Assembly: GCF_013415905.1 (NCBI RefSeq)
Contig: NZ_CP058909.1
Location: 2,852,001 to 2,916,000 of the forward strand
Direction of reading: 5' to 3'
Origin: Halosimplex pelagicum
Lineage (GTDB): Archaea; Halobacteriota; Halobacteria; Halobacteriales; Haloarculaceae
DNA length: 64,000 bases
The notes beneath the pieces are model-generated. The model saw only the letters and a program-made list of their open reading frames with translations. It did no database searches and was not told where the DNA came from. This document shows positions 8,921 to 17,635 of the stretch, in pieces (the first letter of the stretch is position 1; each line of letters starts with the position of its first letter). The position numbers and the translations under genes are program-made.

Positions 8921-9511
8921 GTGCCGAACACGCCGCCCGACCACTGTCCGGACTGCGGGGGTCGCCTGGAGCCCGTCGACCCGCCGGCGGTCCAGCGCTG
9001 CGGCGACTGCGGCGAGTACGAGTTCTTCAACCCGATCCCGACCGCGCGCGTGGCGGTGCTCGACGGGACGAGTAGCGCGGACGAACCGAGCCGCGCGGAC
9101 GAGACGAGCGTCCTCCTCGCGAAGGTCGACGTGCCCGACCGGGACCTGTGGGGGACGCCCGGCGGGATGGTCGAAGCGGGCGAGGACCCCGACGTTGCGG
9201 GGGCACGGGAACTCGATGAGGAGACGACGCTGACCGTCGACCCCGACGACCTCGCGCTGTTCGACGCGCGGACGTTCGTCAAGTTCGAGGCGACGCACAA
9301 GACCTGCCTGTGCTACGCCGTCGATTACGCCGACGTGAGCGGGACGCCCCGGGCGGACGACGAGGTGGCCGCGGCGCGCTTCTGGACGCCCGCCGAACTC
9401 GCGGCGGCCGACGGGCACCGGCTGCTGACCAGCTGGCCGGAGTCGTACAAGCGTCTGGAGTGGTGGGTCGAGGAGGGGCGGGCGGCGCTCGACCGCGCGG
9501 GCGCCGAGTAG
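8921..9511 (+). CDS. Nudix hydrolase with N-terminal zinc ribbon
   Basis: A 196-residue protein. Residues 8-29 form a zinc ribbon (CPDCGG ... CGDCG) like that of NudC-type enzymes. The Nudix box follows at about residues 84-107: GGMVEAGEDPDVAGAREL then DEETTL, with the glutamates of REUXEE present and the usual Gly near the end replaced by Thr. Family members hydrolyse nucleoside diphosphates linked to another moiety; the substrate cannot be told. The GTG start is supported by a TATA-like GTATTAGGTA (about 8887-8896) near -30. Confidence 0.88.
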   Translation: MPNTPPDHCPDCGGRLEPVDPPAVQRCGDCGEYEFFNPIPTARVAVLDGTSSADEPSRADETSVLLAKVDVPDRDLWGTPGGMVEAGEDPDVAGARELDEETTLTVDPDDLALFDARTFVKFEATHKTCLCYAVDYADVSGTPRADDEVAAARFWTPAELAAADGHRLLTSWPESYKRLEWWVEEGRAALDRAGAE

Positions 9512-9535
9512 CCGTCGCGGCTCGCTACGGTAGTG

Positions 9536-10909
9536 CTACCGTTCGACGAGTTCCATCTCCATCGTCTGCCGGGGGTGCATCGTCAGCGACGGCATGAGTT
9601 CCAGCGGCGTCTCCCCCTGGAAGTCGAGTTCGTACTCGGAGACGACGGTGGCGACGATGAGCTTCGCCTCCAGCAGCGAGAGGTGCTTGCCGATGCAGTG
9701 GCGGGGGCCGCCGCCGAACGGGAAGAAGGCGAACCGCGGGCGGTCGTCCCGGCGGTCGGGACCGAACCGTTCGGGGTCGAACGATTCGGGGTCGTCCCAG
9801 TAGCGGGCCGAGCGGTGGACGCCCCACTGCGGGAGCATCAGCGTCGACCCCGCGTCCACGCGGTAGCCGCCGAGTTCGACCGGTTCGGTCGGCTCGCGGA
9901 AGATGGTGAACACCGGCGGGTACAGCCGCATCGCCTCGTCGATTACCCAGTCGAGGTACTCGAACTCCCGGACGTGGTCCATGCTCGGCCGTTCGTTCCC
10001 GACCACTTCGTCCACCTCTTCCTGCACGCGGCGTTCGGCCTCGGGGTGTTCCGAGAGCAGGAACCACGTGTAGGTGAGCGTCAGCGCGGTGGTGTCGTGG
10101 CCGGCGAGCAGCATCGTCATCATCTCGTCGCGGAGCATTTCCGCGGACTGCTCGCCCCGGTCCTGTGCACGGAGGAGCACGGACAGGAAGTCCATCGGCG
10201 GGTTCTCGTCCTCCGCGGGAGCGTCGAGCACCGTCGAGACGCCGCGAACCCCATCGTCCCCTCGGCGCGCGGCGACGACATCGTCGAGCACCGAATCGAG
10301 TTCGGCGACCGCCGATTCGAACTCCTCGTCGCCGGGCATCGGCACCCAGTCGGGCATCGCGAACCTGAGCGGATCGGGCTCGAAGCGCCGCCCCAGCGGG
10401 TCGAGCTGGTCCTGGACGGTCCGGACCCGGGAGTCGGAGAGTTCGACGCCCATCATCAGGTCGAGGATGACGTTCAGCGTCACGCGGGCCATCGCCCCCT
10501 CGGCGTCGACGGTCTGGCCCGACTCCCAGCCGTCGACCATCGACTCGGCGTGGCCGGTGACGCGGTCGGCCATCCCCATCAGTCGCGACATCCGGAACGC
10601 CGGATTCGCGAGTTCGCGCTGGCGTTCCCAGGTCTCGCCCTCGCTCAACAGCAACCCGTCCCCGAGCAGGTCGCCCAGCGCGTCGTTCTGGAAGTCGGGC
10701 TTGCGGTAGGCGTCGGCCTCGGAGACGAGGATCCGCTCGATATCCGTCGGGTCGGTGACCATGTACGTCTCCATCGGTCCCATGTCGAAGCGGGCCACGT
10801 CGTCGTAGGTCTCCTCAAGCGCGGAGATGAACGAGAACGGGTCCCGGGCGTAGCGCCGGCTGCTCCCGAACAGCGGCTCGCCCTTCGGGCCCGGCGGGGT
10901 ATCTGACAT
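9536..10909 (-). CDS. Cytochrome P450
   Basis: This 457-residue monooxygenase shows every P450 landmark: the I-helix oxygen-binding motif LLAGHDTTALT (about residues 274-284), the K-helix ExxR (EAMRLYPP), the PERF meander motif (FDPERFGPDR) and the heme loop FGGGPRHCIGKHLS with the thiolate cysteine (about 393-406). It resembles the CYP class widespread in haloarchaea that acts on fatty acid or isoprenoid substrates; the actual substrate and redox partner are unknown. It is transcribed away from the repeat region and the O-methyltransferase. No ferredoxin or ferredoxin reductase gene adjoins it. Confidence 0.95.
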   Translation of the reverse strand: MSDTPPGPKGEPLFGSSRRYARDPFSFISALEETYDDVARFDMGPMETYMVTDPTDIERILVSEADAYRKPDFQNDALGDLLGDGLLLSEGETWERQRELANPAFRMSRLMGMADRVTGHAESMVDGWESGQTVDAEGAMARVTLNVILDLMMGVELSDSRVRTVQDQLDPLGRRFEPDPLRFAMPDWVPMPGDEEFESAVAELDSVLDDVVAARRGDDGVRGVSTVLDAPAEDENPPMDFLSVLLRAQDRGEQSAEMLRDEMMTMLLAGHDTTALTLTYTWFLLSEHPEAERRVQEEVDEVVGNERPSMDHVREFEYLDWVIDEAMRLYPPVFTIFREPTEPVELGGYRVDAGSTLMLPQWGVHRSARYWDDPESFDPERFGPDRRDDRPRFAFFPFGGGPRHCIGKHLSLLEAKLIVATVVSEYELDFQGETPLELMPSLTMHPRQTMEMELVER

Positions 10910-10993
10910 GTCCGAGGTTACGGTCGGATCGGTATGAATCTCTCGACGGTCGAGCTACGAGATATCTCCCGAGAAGACATCGATCCGACGGCC

Positions 10994-11098
10994 CCAGCCA
11001 CCGCGAACCCAGCCACCGCGAACCCAGCCACCGCGAACCCAGCCACCGCGAACCCAGCCACCGCGAACCCAGCCACCGCGAACCCAGCCACCGCGAAC
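10994..11098. repeat. Seven perfect copies of a 15-base tandem repeat
   Basis: The unit CCAGCCACCGCGAAC is repeated seven times head to tail without a mismatch, 105 bases in all. As 15 is a multiple of three, all frames stay open (Pro-Ala-Thr-Ala-Asn on plus; Ala-Val-Ala-Gly-Phe on minus), which produces spurious ORFs. Perfect identity implies recent slippage expansion, so copy number probably varies between strains. A partial echo (CCCAGCCACCGATCC) occurs near 11468, just before the methyltransferase promoter. Confidence 0.95.
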
Positions 11099-11358
11099 AG
11101 CGTGAAAGCCCCCGCCGGCTCCGGTCGAGGGGTTCGCTGCGCTCCTCGGCCTCCGGCCTGCGGTGCTTGTTTCACCCGTCTTCCCGGAGCCGGCGGCCCC
11201 TTTCATTCCCGCCCGCACAGACTGTCCGGTCCAGCTACGCGGGCGGGAACGAAAGGGGCGACCCGTTCGGCGAACCCCGACGACGCAACCACTGGAGGGA
11301 GGAGCGACCGAAGCGCGCAGCGAGTCGCGGGAGCCGAACGGGTCGGGGCTTTCACGCT
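11099..11358. repeat. Nested palindromic element (possible MITE-like or structured element)
   Basis: Perfect 14-base terminal inverted repeats, AGCGTGAAAGCCCC (11099-11112) and GGGGCTTTCACGCT (11345-11358), bound 260 bases. Inside are two hairpins: CCGCCGGCTCCGG (11112-11124) pairs with 11184-11196, and CCCCTTTCATTCCCGCCCGC (11197-11216) pairs with 11239-11258 at 19 of 20 positions over a 22-base loop. No transposase is encoded. The architecture fits a non-autonomous element or a large structured extragenic repeat; it abuts the tandem repeat exactly. Confidence 0.75.
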
Positions 11359-11507
11359 GTCGGCACTACGAGCGGGTCCGCGGTGCTGTCGGTTGGTACC
11401 TCATGAGGGGTCCCGCCGGTCACGGGTTCGATTCGGCGCCGCCGATTACGCGTCCATCACCACCGACCCCAGCCACCGATCCCGGAACGTCTGGCCGCGG
11501 CGGGGAC

Positions 11508-11517
11508 GCTTTATCCG
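11508..11517 (+). promoter_or_regulatory. TATA box of the O-methyltransferase gene
   Basis: GCTTTATCCG lies 23-32 bases before the ATG at 11540, the expected place for an archaeal TATA box of a leaderless transcript. It is what decides the start codon inside a much longer open frame. Confidence 0.6.
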
Positions 11518-11539
11518 AGCGGCGGTCGAACCCCCGGCC

Positions 11540-12229
11540 ATGGCCGACTACGAGATATCCGAGTTCCTGGAGTCGTACGCGACCGCACTGGGGCCCGAAC
11601 CCGACGAGATCGTCGAGGAGATGGGCGAGCAGGCCCGCGAGGAGGGGTTCCCGTACGTGGGTCCGGCCGTCGGCGGGTGGCTGGCGATGCTGGCCCGGTT
11701 TTCCGACGCCGAACGGGTCTTCGAGTTCGGCTCGGGCTTCGGCTACTCGGCGTACTGGTTCGCTCGGGAACTGCCCGCCGACGGCGAGGTCGTCCTCACC
11801 GAGATCGACGAGGGCGAACTCGACCAGGCCCGCGAGTACCTCGACCGGGGCGGCCTCGCCGACCGGGCGGCGTTCGAACACGGCGACGCCATCGAGACCA
11901 TCGAGGCGTACGAGGGCCCGTTCGACGTGGTGCTGATCGACTGCCAGAAGGAACGCTACGCCGAGGCGTTCGAGGCCGTCCGCGGGAAGGTCGCACCGGG
12001 TGGGATCGTCGCCGCCGACAACGCCGTCGCCGGCGGCTCGATCGACGCCGGCGACCTGCGCGCGTACTTTGAGGACGGCGGCGCCGAGGGCGACGCGGAC
12101 CGCTCGGCGATGGACGGGATGACCGAGGGCATCGCGGACTACCTCGATGCGGTCGCCGCGGACGACGCCTTCGAGACGACGCTGTTGCCGCTCGGCGAGG
12201 GCGTGGCGGTCAGTCAACGCGAGCACTGA
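11540..12229 (+). CDS. SAM-dependent O-methyltransferase (class I, COMT-like)
   Basis: The 229-residue protein (start set by the TATA box) has a Rossmann methyltransferase core: motif I VFEFGSGFGYSAYWFA (about residues 57-72), the acidic end of strand 2 in VVLTEIDEGEL, and VVLIDCQKERYAEAFE (about 131-146), which resembles the metal-binding DxxK region of cation-dependent caffeoyl-CoA/catechol O-methyltransferases. Further on, APGGIVAADNAVAGG gives the second metal-ligand DN. So a divalent-metal-dependent O-methyltransferase is likely. Substrate unknown. The open frame continues far upstream through repeats, but that part is not protein-like. Confidence 0.88.
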   Translation: MADYEISEFLESYATALGPEPDEIVEEMGEQAREEGFPYVGPAVGGWLAMLARFSDAERVFEFGSGFGYSAYWFARELPADGEVVLTEIDEGELDQAREYLDRGGLADRAAFEHGDAIETIEAYEGPFDVVLIDCQKERYAEAFEAVRGKVAPGGIVAADNAVAGGSIDAGDLRAYFEDGGAEGDADRSAMDGMTEGIADYLDAVAADDAFETTLLPLGEGVAVSQREH

Positions 12230-12360
12230 CGGCGAGCCCGCAGCGGTGCGGCGCCGGGGTCGTCCGGCGTCGTCTCCCCGCCGAGTCTCGTTCGCGAAAA
12301 TCGGGGGGGACCGCTTATGTGGGTCGGGTCGAAACGCCTGCCCACCTCGCAGGGTCGCCA

Positions 12361-12960
12361 ATGAGTCTGAAGATAGATATCCGGAAACTCGGGTTGTTCA
12401 ACAAGATGGCCAAGGAGGGCGGGAACACGGTCGCGGACCACCTCAGCCAGATGACGGGGATGGAGACGGAGATGGAGATCACCAAGATCAACTTCATCGA
12501 CATCCCGGACATCAAGACCCACGTGGGCCACGCCGAGCAGATCGGCATCAGCATCGAGATGGTCGAGCCGCCCCACGGCCACATCCTCTTTCTGCTCGAA
12601 GCCGGGAGCGCGAAAGAGCTCTCCCACGGGATGATCGGCGACATGGGCGAGACGGACCCGAACGCGAGCGGGTTCACCGACATGGAGCGGTCGGCGATCC
12701 AGGAGATCGGCAACATCATGACCAGCGGGTTCATCGACGGCTGGGCGAACGTCCTCGACACGACCATCGACATCGGGCCGCCCTCGTTCATCTTCGGTCC
12801 CGGGTCCGGAATGGTCGACGACCTCGTCGGCGACCGCGAGAGCGACATGGCCCTGATGTTCGACTCGCACGTCCAGGCCCCCGACTCCAACGTTGACGTG
12901 AAGGTGTACACCTTCCCCCAACTCGACGAACTCGTCGAGCTGATGCAGCAGATCGAGGTC
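12361..12960 (+). CDS. cheC: CheC-family chemotaxis protein
   Basis: The product is about 200 residues from the ATG at 12361; the stop lies at 12961-12963. It has two CheC-type phosphatase helices: one around NKMAKEGGNTVADHLS (about 15-30) and one around AIQEIGNIMTSGFIDGWAN (about 113-131), each with the Glu and Asn of the (D/S)xxxExxN motif, so both active-site motifs look intact. CheC proteins dephosphorylate CheY-P and, in Halobacteria, link signalling to the archaellum switch. It stands alone here, away from other che genes, although a transducer gene lies 26 kb downstream. A TATA-like GCTTATGTGG lies at about 12311-12320. Confidence 0.9.
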
Positions 12961-13027
12961 TGAATCGCGTCTGGGGGCCGCGACGGACCACCGGCGTTAT
13001 GCCGGCCCGCTCCGAACCGGCGAGCGA

Positions 13028-13963
13028 ATGGTATCGGCGCTCGTGCGCGACGCCGCCCTGGTCCTGGTCGGCGTCGCCGGCCTGTGGGTCGGCGCGGGCC
13101 AGTTCGTCGCGGGCGCGAGCCGACTCGCGCGCCGGCTCGGCGTTTCGGGGCTCGTCATCGGGCTCACCGTCGTCTCGTTCGGGACCTCCGCGCCGGAGTT
13201 CGCCGTCACGGTCGACGCGGCGCTGACCGGCGAGGCCGACATCTCGGTCGGCAACGTCGTCGGGTCGAACGTCGTGAACCTGGGGTTCGTCCTCGGCGGG
13301 ACGGCGCTGGTCCGGCGGTTGCCCGTCGACGCCGACCTGGTGCGCCGCGACGGCGTCCTGATGGTCCTGACGGTTGGCGCCCTGCTGCTTATCCTCCGCG
13401 ACCTGACCGTCTCCCGGATCGAAGGCGCCCTGCTGGTTGCCGGGCTCGCCGGCTACGTGCTCCTGCTCGCCCGGAGCGACGGGGACGCGGCCGGCCCGGC
13501 CGTCGACCCGGACCCGTTCCGCCGGTCCGACGTGCTGCGACTCCTCGGCGGCCTCGGCGTGGTGGTCGTCGCCGCGCACGTCCTCGTGGTCGGGGCGGCG
13601 AGCACCGCGGCCGACTTCGGCGTCTCGGAGTGGGCCATCGGCGCGACGGTGGTGGCGCTGGGCACCTCGACCCCGGAGCTAGTCACCTCCGTCGCGGCCG
13701 CCTACCGCGGGGAGGCGGACCTGGCGGCCGGCAACGTCGTCGGCAGTTGCATCTTCAACGTACTCGGCGTACTCGGGGTGGCGGGCGTCCTCCAGCCCCT
13801 GACGGTCGGCCCGGCGGCGTTCACGGGGGCGCTCTGGCTGCTCGGTGTCTCCGTCGTCGCGACCGTCCTCCTGTGGTCTCGCCGCGTCCTCTCCCGGCCG
13901 GAGGGCGTCGTACTGGTCGCGCTGAACGCCGTCGACTGGGTCGCCGCGTTCCTCGGTCGGTGA
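13028..13963 (+). CDS. Sodium/calcium exchanger family membrane protein (CaCA)
   Basis: A 311-residue protein with about 10 membrane helices and the two inverted alpha repeats that define the cation/Ca2+ antiporter superfamily: SFGTSAPEFAVTVDAAL plus GNVVGSNVVNLGFVLG in the first half, and LGTSTPELVTSVAAAY plus GNVVGSCIFNVLGVLG in the second. The paired acidic residues (Glu in APE and TPE) coordinate the ions. It most resembles the YrbG/MaX1 type. The TATA-like GCGTTATGCC (about 12994-13003) is near -28, supporting a leaderless start. It converges with the next gene. Confidence 0.92.
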   Translation: MVSALVRDAALVLVGVAGLWVGAGQFVAGASRLARRLGVSGLVIGLTVVSFGTSAPEFAVTVDAALTGEADISVGNVVGSNVVNLGFVLGGTALVRRLPVDADLVRRDGVLMVLTVGALLLILRDLTVSRIEGALLVAGLAGYVLLLARSDGDAAGPAVDPDPFRRSDVLRLLGGLGVVVVAAHVLVVGAASTAADFGVSEWAIGATVVALGTSTPELVTSVAAAYRGEADLAAGNVVGSCIFNVLGVLGVAGVLQPLTVGPAAFTGALWLLGVSVVATVLLWSRRVLSRPEGVVLVALNAVDWVAAFLGR

Positions 13964-14021
13964 CCGTCGGTCCCGTCGCTGTCCCCGGTGTTCCCCGGGA
14001 TGGGGGCGGCCGTGGCCGGTC

Positions 14022-14915
14022 TCACCAGACCGGGACCAGTCGGAACCAGACGGTCGCCGCCAGCCCGGTCGCGAGGGCGAGACACGTCGCGTAGGTCGCG
14101 TACCCGAAGACGACGGCCGCGACGAGCCCGCCGTCGAGTCGCTCGTCGCGGCGGCGGCCGCGGAGCCAGGCGGCGGCGACCGTCGCCGCGACCGCCGGGA
14201 GGACGTACAGCGCGACCGAGGCCACGCCGGACCGAACCCAGGTGATCGGGCCGAGCGGGAAGCCGCCCGGGCCGAACGCCCGGCCGAGCTCCCAGAACAG
14301 CCGAGGGTAGCCGAACCCGAAGACGGTCCCCGCGGCGACGAACAGCCCCGACGCCTCGGCGTCGCGACCGACCACTCGCCGGACTGCCGCGACGTAGCCG
14401 CCCGTCCCGCCGCCCGGGCGACTCCACTGGTAGGCGCCGAAGCCGAGGACCGACCCCGCGAGCCCGCCGGCGGTCGCGAGCCCGGTGATCGGGTGGGCGG
14501 GTCGGCCGGCCGCGAGCGAGGTGATCGCGACCGCGAGCAGGACGGCGACGATCGCGCCCGCGAGCGTCGTCGCGCCCCGCTCGGTCCGCAGGGCGGGTCG
14601 CTCCACGACCGCTCGTCGCAGGACCCCGAGCCCCACGGACTGCGCGAGGAAGACGCCGGCCAGGAAGTACCACGGCTTGAACCGGACGTGGCGACAGGCG
14701 GCGAACGACTCCCGGCACAGCACCGTCTCGAAGGCGCCGAAGGTGAACAGCAACACCCCCAGCGTCGCCGCCAGCGCCGTCCGCGGGCGGCCGCTGGTCG
14801 ACACCGTCGCGAGGATACCACCGACGAACGCCCCGAGCACGAACGCGTGGACCTCCAGGGGCTGGCTGAACATCGTCGCGAACCAGTCGCCGACGCCCCG
14901 CGACTGCCCCGCCAT
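14022..14915 (-). CDS. Multi-pass membrane protein of unknown function
   Basis: About 297 residues from the ATG at 14915 (an upstream ATG at 14978 would add 21 polar residues that look like untranslated sequence). Around eight hydrophobic helices are visible, with conserved-looking loops such as CRESFAACRHVRFKPWYF, where two cysteines flank a basic segment, and FGFGYPRLFWELGRAFGPGG. I do not recognise the family. It converges with the exchanger gene and is divergent from the acyl-CoA dehydrogenase gene. Confidence 0.72.
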   Translation of the reverse strand: MAGQSRGVGDWFATMFSQPLEVHAFVLGAFVGGILATVSTSGRPRTALAATLGVLLFTFGAFETVLCRESFAACRHVRFKPWYFLAGVFLAQSVGLGVLRRAVVERPALRTERGATTLAGAIVAVLLAVAITSLAAGRPAHPITGLATAGGLAGSVLGFGAYQWSRPGGGTGGYVAAVRRVVGRDAEASGLFVAAGTVFGFGYPRLFWELGRAFGPGGFPLGPITWVRSGVASVALYVLPAVAATVAAAWLRGRRRDERLDGGLVAAVVFGYATYATCLALATGLAATVWFRLVPVW

Positions 14916-15104
14916 CGCGACTTCGACCGGCCGTATCCCCCGACGACTACCGACGACGGGACCGAACGACGGAATCACGCCCGCTCGTTGTGGTCCCTCG
15001 GCAAAAGTCCCCGGGGGACGCGGGCCCGCGGTCCGACCGAGAAACTCTCAACTCGTTTCTCCTCGTGCCACTGGGTATATGGGTTCGCGGTCCGTGACGC
15101 GGGT

Positions 15105-16259
15105 ATGGAACTGCTTGACGAACGGCCGGTCCCCGAGGAGGCACGCGACGTGAAACAGCAGGCCCGGGAGTTCGCGGCCGAGCACATCGCACCGAACGCT
15201 CAGGAGTACTTCGAGTCGGGCGAGTACCCGACGGAGGTGCTGGAGGCGGGGATGGACGCCGGGCTGGTCGCCCAGGACATCGGCGAGGAGTACGGCGGGA
15301 AGGGCTTCTCGCTGGAGCAGGTGCTCGCCATCGCGGAGGAGTTCTACCGCGCCGACGCGGGCATCGCGCTGACTCTGCAGCTGGCGAGTTTCGGCGCCGA
15401 GATCCTCGAAGAGCACGGCGACGACGAGCTGAAGGAGGAGTTCCTCCGCCCGGTCGCCGAGAACGAGCAGATCACTGGCCTCGCCGTCTCCGAGCCCGAG
15501 ACGGGCAGCGACCTCGCGGGGATGGCCACGACGGCCGAGAAGGACGGCGACGAGTACGTCCTGAACGGCGAGAAGTACTGGATCGGCAACGGCGTCGAGG
15601 CCGACTGGGTGACGGTGTACGCCAAGACCGGCGACGACGAGGACAACCGCTACGGCAACTACTCGCTGTTCGTCGTCCCGACCGACACTGAGGGGTACAA
15701 CGCCGAACACATCCCGGAGAAGATGGCCTTCCGGGCGTCGAAGCAGGCCCACCTCACCTTGGAGGACTGCCGCGTGCCCGAGGAGTACCTGATCGGCGTC
15801 GAGGGCGCGGGCTTCTACATGCTCGCCGACTTCTTCAACCACGGTCGCGTGATCGTCGGCGGCCACGGCATCGGCATGGCGGCGGCGGCCATCGAGGAGG
15901 CCTGGGAGTTCGTCCACGACCGGGAGGCCTTCGGTCGCTCGGTCGACGAGTTCCAGGCCGTCCAGCACAAGCTCGCGGACATGCGGACGGAGTTCGAGGC
16001 CGCACGCGCGCTGACCTGGCGGGCGGCCGACCAGGTCGCCGGGAGCGACGACGCCGGCTTCTGGGCGGCGATGGCGAAGCTCAAGGCGACGGAGACGGCC
16101 AACGACTGCGCCCAGAAGGCGATGCAGCTCCACGGCGGCCGGTCCGTGCTCACCGAACGCCGGGTGGCCCGCGTGTACCGCGACGTGCGCGTGCCCGTCA
16201 TCTACGAGGGGGCCAACGACATCCAGCGTAACCTCGTGTACAACCAGGCGCCGAAGTAG
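15105..16259 (+). CDS. Acyl-CoA dehydrogenase
   Basis: A 384-residue FAD flavoenzyme catalysing alpha,beta-dehydrogenation of acyl-CoA thioesters, passing electrons to ETF. Visible family signatures are ITGLAVSEPETGSDLAGM (flavin/substrate loop, about residues 122-139), YVLNGEKYWIGNG, FGRSVDEFQAVQHKLADM and the C-terminal QLHGGRSVLTERRVARVYRDVR and IYEGANDIQRN; the Glu in YEGAND is at the position of the catalytic base of medium- and short-chain enzymes. A TATA-like GGTATATGGG (15074-15083) sits near -28 from the ATG. The longer upstream open frame is rejected as the antisense of the preceding gene. Chain-length specificity cannot be read off. Confidence 0.95.
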   Translation: MELLDERPVPEEARDVKQQAREFAAEHIAPNAQEYFESGEYPTEVLEAGMDAGLVAQDIGEEYGGKGFSLEQVLAIAEEFYRADAGIALTLQLASFGAEILEEHGDDELKEEFLRPVAENEQITGLAVSEPETGSDLAGMATTAEKDGDEYVLNGEKYWIGNGVEADWVTVYAKTGDDEDNRYGNYSLFVVPTDTEGYNAEHIPEKMAFRASKQAHLTLEDCRVPEEYLIGVEGAGFYMLADFFNHGRVIVGGHGIGMAAAAIEEAWEFVHDREAFGRSVDEFQAVQHKLADMRTEFEAARALTWRAADQVAGSDDAGFWAAMAKLKATETANDCAQKAMQLHGGRSVLTERRVARVYRDVRVPVIYEGANDIQRNLVYNQAPK

Positions 16260-16285
16260 CGGGGCGGACCGCGGCCAGACGGCGG

Positions 16286-17320
16286 TCAGGCCGTCGGGAT
16301 GCCGACCGACACCGTGGCGCCGCCCTCGCGGTTCTCGACGGACAGGTCGCCGCCGTAGCGCTCGGCGACCGTTTTGACGACCCACAGACCCAGCCCGCTC
16401 CCGTGTTCGAGCTGGCTGATCTCGCGTTGCTCGGTGAGCACCGCGACTTCCTCGGCGGGGACGCCGGGGCCGCGGTCGGTCACGTGGACCCTGGCGAGGT
16501 CGCCGTCGGTCTCGGCCGAGACGCGGACGTACGGATCGTCGTCGCTGCCGTGTTCCACGGCGTTCTCGACGAGGTGGTCGAACGCGGTGACGAGTTGGTC
16601 GTCGCCGCGGACCGCGAGGCCGTCGGGCACCTCGACCGCGAACTCGCCGTCGGGGTGGCGGTCGCGGTAGGGGGCGAGCACGTCCTCGACCAGGGCGGCG
16701 AGGTCGACCGTGTCGGCCGGTCGGTCGCCGTTGAGCGCCGTCTGGATCGCGGCGAGCTCGCCGTCCACGTCGGCGAGTTCCGACGCCGTGGCGCGGATGG
16801 TTTCGGCGGCGGCCCGCTGGTCGTCGTCGTCCAGTTCCTCGGCGAGCGCGGCGGCGTGGCCGGTGAGGATCTGGGTCCGGTTGCGGAGGTTGTGCCGGGT
16901 GAGTCGGTTGACGACGGCGAGGGTCCGACGCTGGCGGGCGAGTTCCTCCGCGCGGATGCGGCGCACGTCGTTGTACCCGATGAGCAGGTGCGCGACGGAG
17001 CTCACGCCGAGCACGTCGACGACGACGTAGGCCGGGATCGAGACGCCGGGCGCCAGCCGAGCCAGCGCGAGGATCACGCCCAGCAGCGCGACCCCGAGGA
17101 GGTTCCAGCCGGCGATCCGGGCCGTGTGGACGGTGGCCACGTCGCTGCGGTAGAGGTACCCGGCCCCGGCGACGATGGCGAGACCCAGCACCGCCCCGAG
17201 TGCGACCAGGGCGAGGGCGATCCCGCCGCCGTCCGCCCCGGCGGCGCTCGACACCGCCCCGACGAGCAGCGCCACACCGGTCAGCGCGACGCTCCCGACC
17301 GCGAGAGTCCGTCTGATCAT
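16286..17320 (-). CDS. Membrane-bound sensor histidine kinase
   Basis: From the ATG at 17320 the protein has 344 residues. The first ~125 form four membrane helices. Then come a short linker, the phospho-acceptor box TRHNLRNRTQILTGH and a HATPase domain with N box LVENAVEHGSDD, G1 TDRGPGVPAEE and G2 HGSGLGLWVVK. This is the common haloarchaeal kinase type with an RHNLRN H-box. There is no PAS or periplasmic domain, so the signal is probably sensed in the membrane. No response regulator gene is adjacent. Confidence 0.88.
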   Translation of the reverse strand: MIRRTLAVGSVALTGVALLVGAVSSAAGADGGGIALALVALGAVLGLAIVAGAGYLYRSDVATVHTARIAGWNLLGVALLGVILALARLAPGVSIPAYVVVDVLGVSSVAHLLIGYNDVRRIRAEELARQRRTLAVVNRLTRHNLRNRTQILTGHAAALAEELDDDDQRAAAETIRATASELADVDGELAAIQTALNGDRPADTVDLAALVEDVLAPYRDRHPDGEFAVEVPDGLAVRGDDQLVTAFDHLVENAVEHGSDDDPYVRVSAETDGDLARVHVTDRGPGVPAEEVAVLTEQREISQLEHGSGLGLWVVKTVAERYGGDLSVENREGGATVSVGIPTA

Positions 17321-17570
17321 ACCCGCCGGTTGGTCGACCGCCACAAAAGCCTGGCCGCCCGAGAATCGACGCTGAAAGCGCCACCGAATGACGGAATATC
17401 GATATATCGGCACGATTCGGATATAGAGAACGGAGTTCTCGCCCGAGCGGCCCGAGAGCAGATATGCGAAGGAGACGCGATGTGCATGCTGTTGTCACCC
17501 CCGGCCGAGTTCAGGCGCGAGACGGCCCGTACCCAACCTTCACGATTATTAAGCGGTGACGGAGTGAAAA

Positions 17571-17580
17571 CGCTTTAGTC
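17571..17580 (+). promoter_or_regulatory. Candidate TATA box of porAB
   Basis: Two AT-rich boxes precede porA: GATTATTAAG (17544-17553) and CGCTTTAGTC (17571-17580). The second would put the transcript start near 17600 and leave a leader of about 36 bases; the first, near 17575. The choice cannot be made by eye. Confidence 0.4.
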
Positions 17581-17635
17581 GGGTCCAGTCCTCGTTTCGT
17601 TCACGGCACCCGAATCGGGGCCGATCGATGTATCC

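Larger units (their letters stand above)
10910..11539. other. 630-base intergenic region between P450 and O-methyltransferase
   Basis: The region contains the P450 promoter side (10910-10935), a seven-fold 15-base tandem repeat (10994-11098), a nested inverted-repeat element (11099-11358) and the methyltransferase promoter (TATA-like GCTTTATCCG at 11508-11517). One plus-strand frame is open through the whole region into the methyltransferase, but its translation is Arg/Pro/Cys-rich and unlike haloarchaeal proteins, so I do not call a gene in it. Confidence 0.7.

Noticed and set aside
10994-11098. Possible CRISPR array
   Set aside because: The 15-base units are strictly contiguous with no spacers and no cas genes are near.
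10934-11539. Plus-strand frame encoding a PATAN pentapeptide repeat protein joined to the O-methyltransferase
   Set aside because: The 15-base unit keeps all frames open; the flanking translation is basic and Cys/Pro-rich. The TATA box at 11508 places the real start at 11540.
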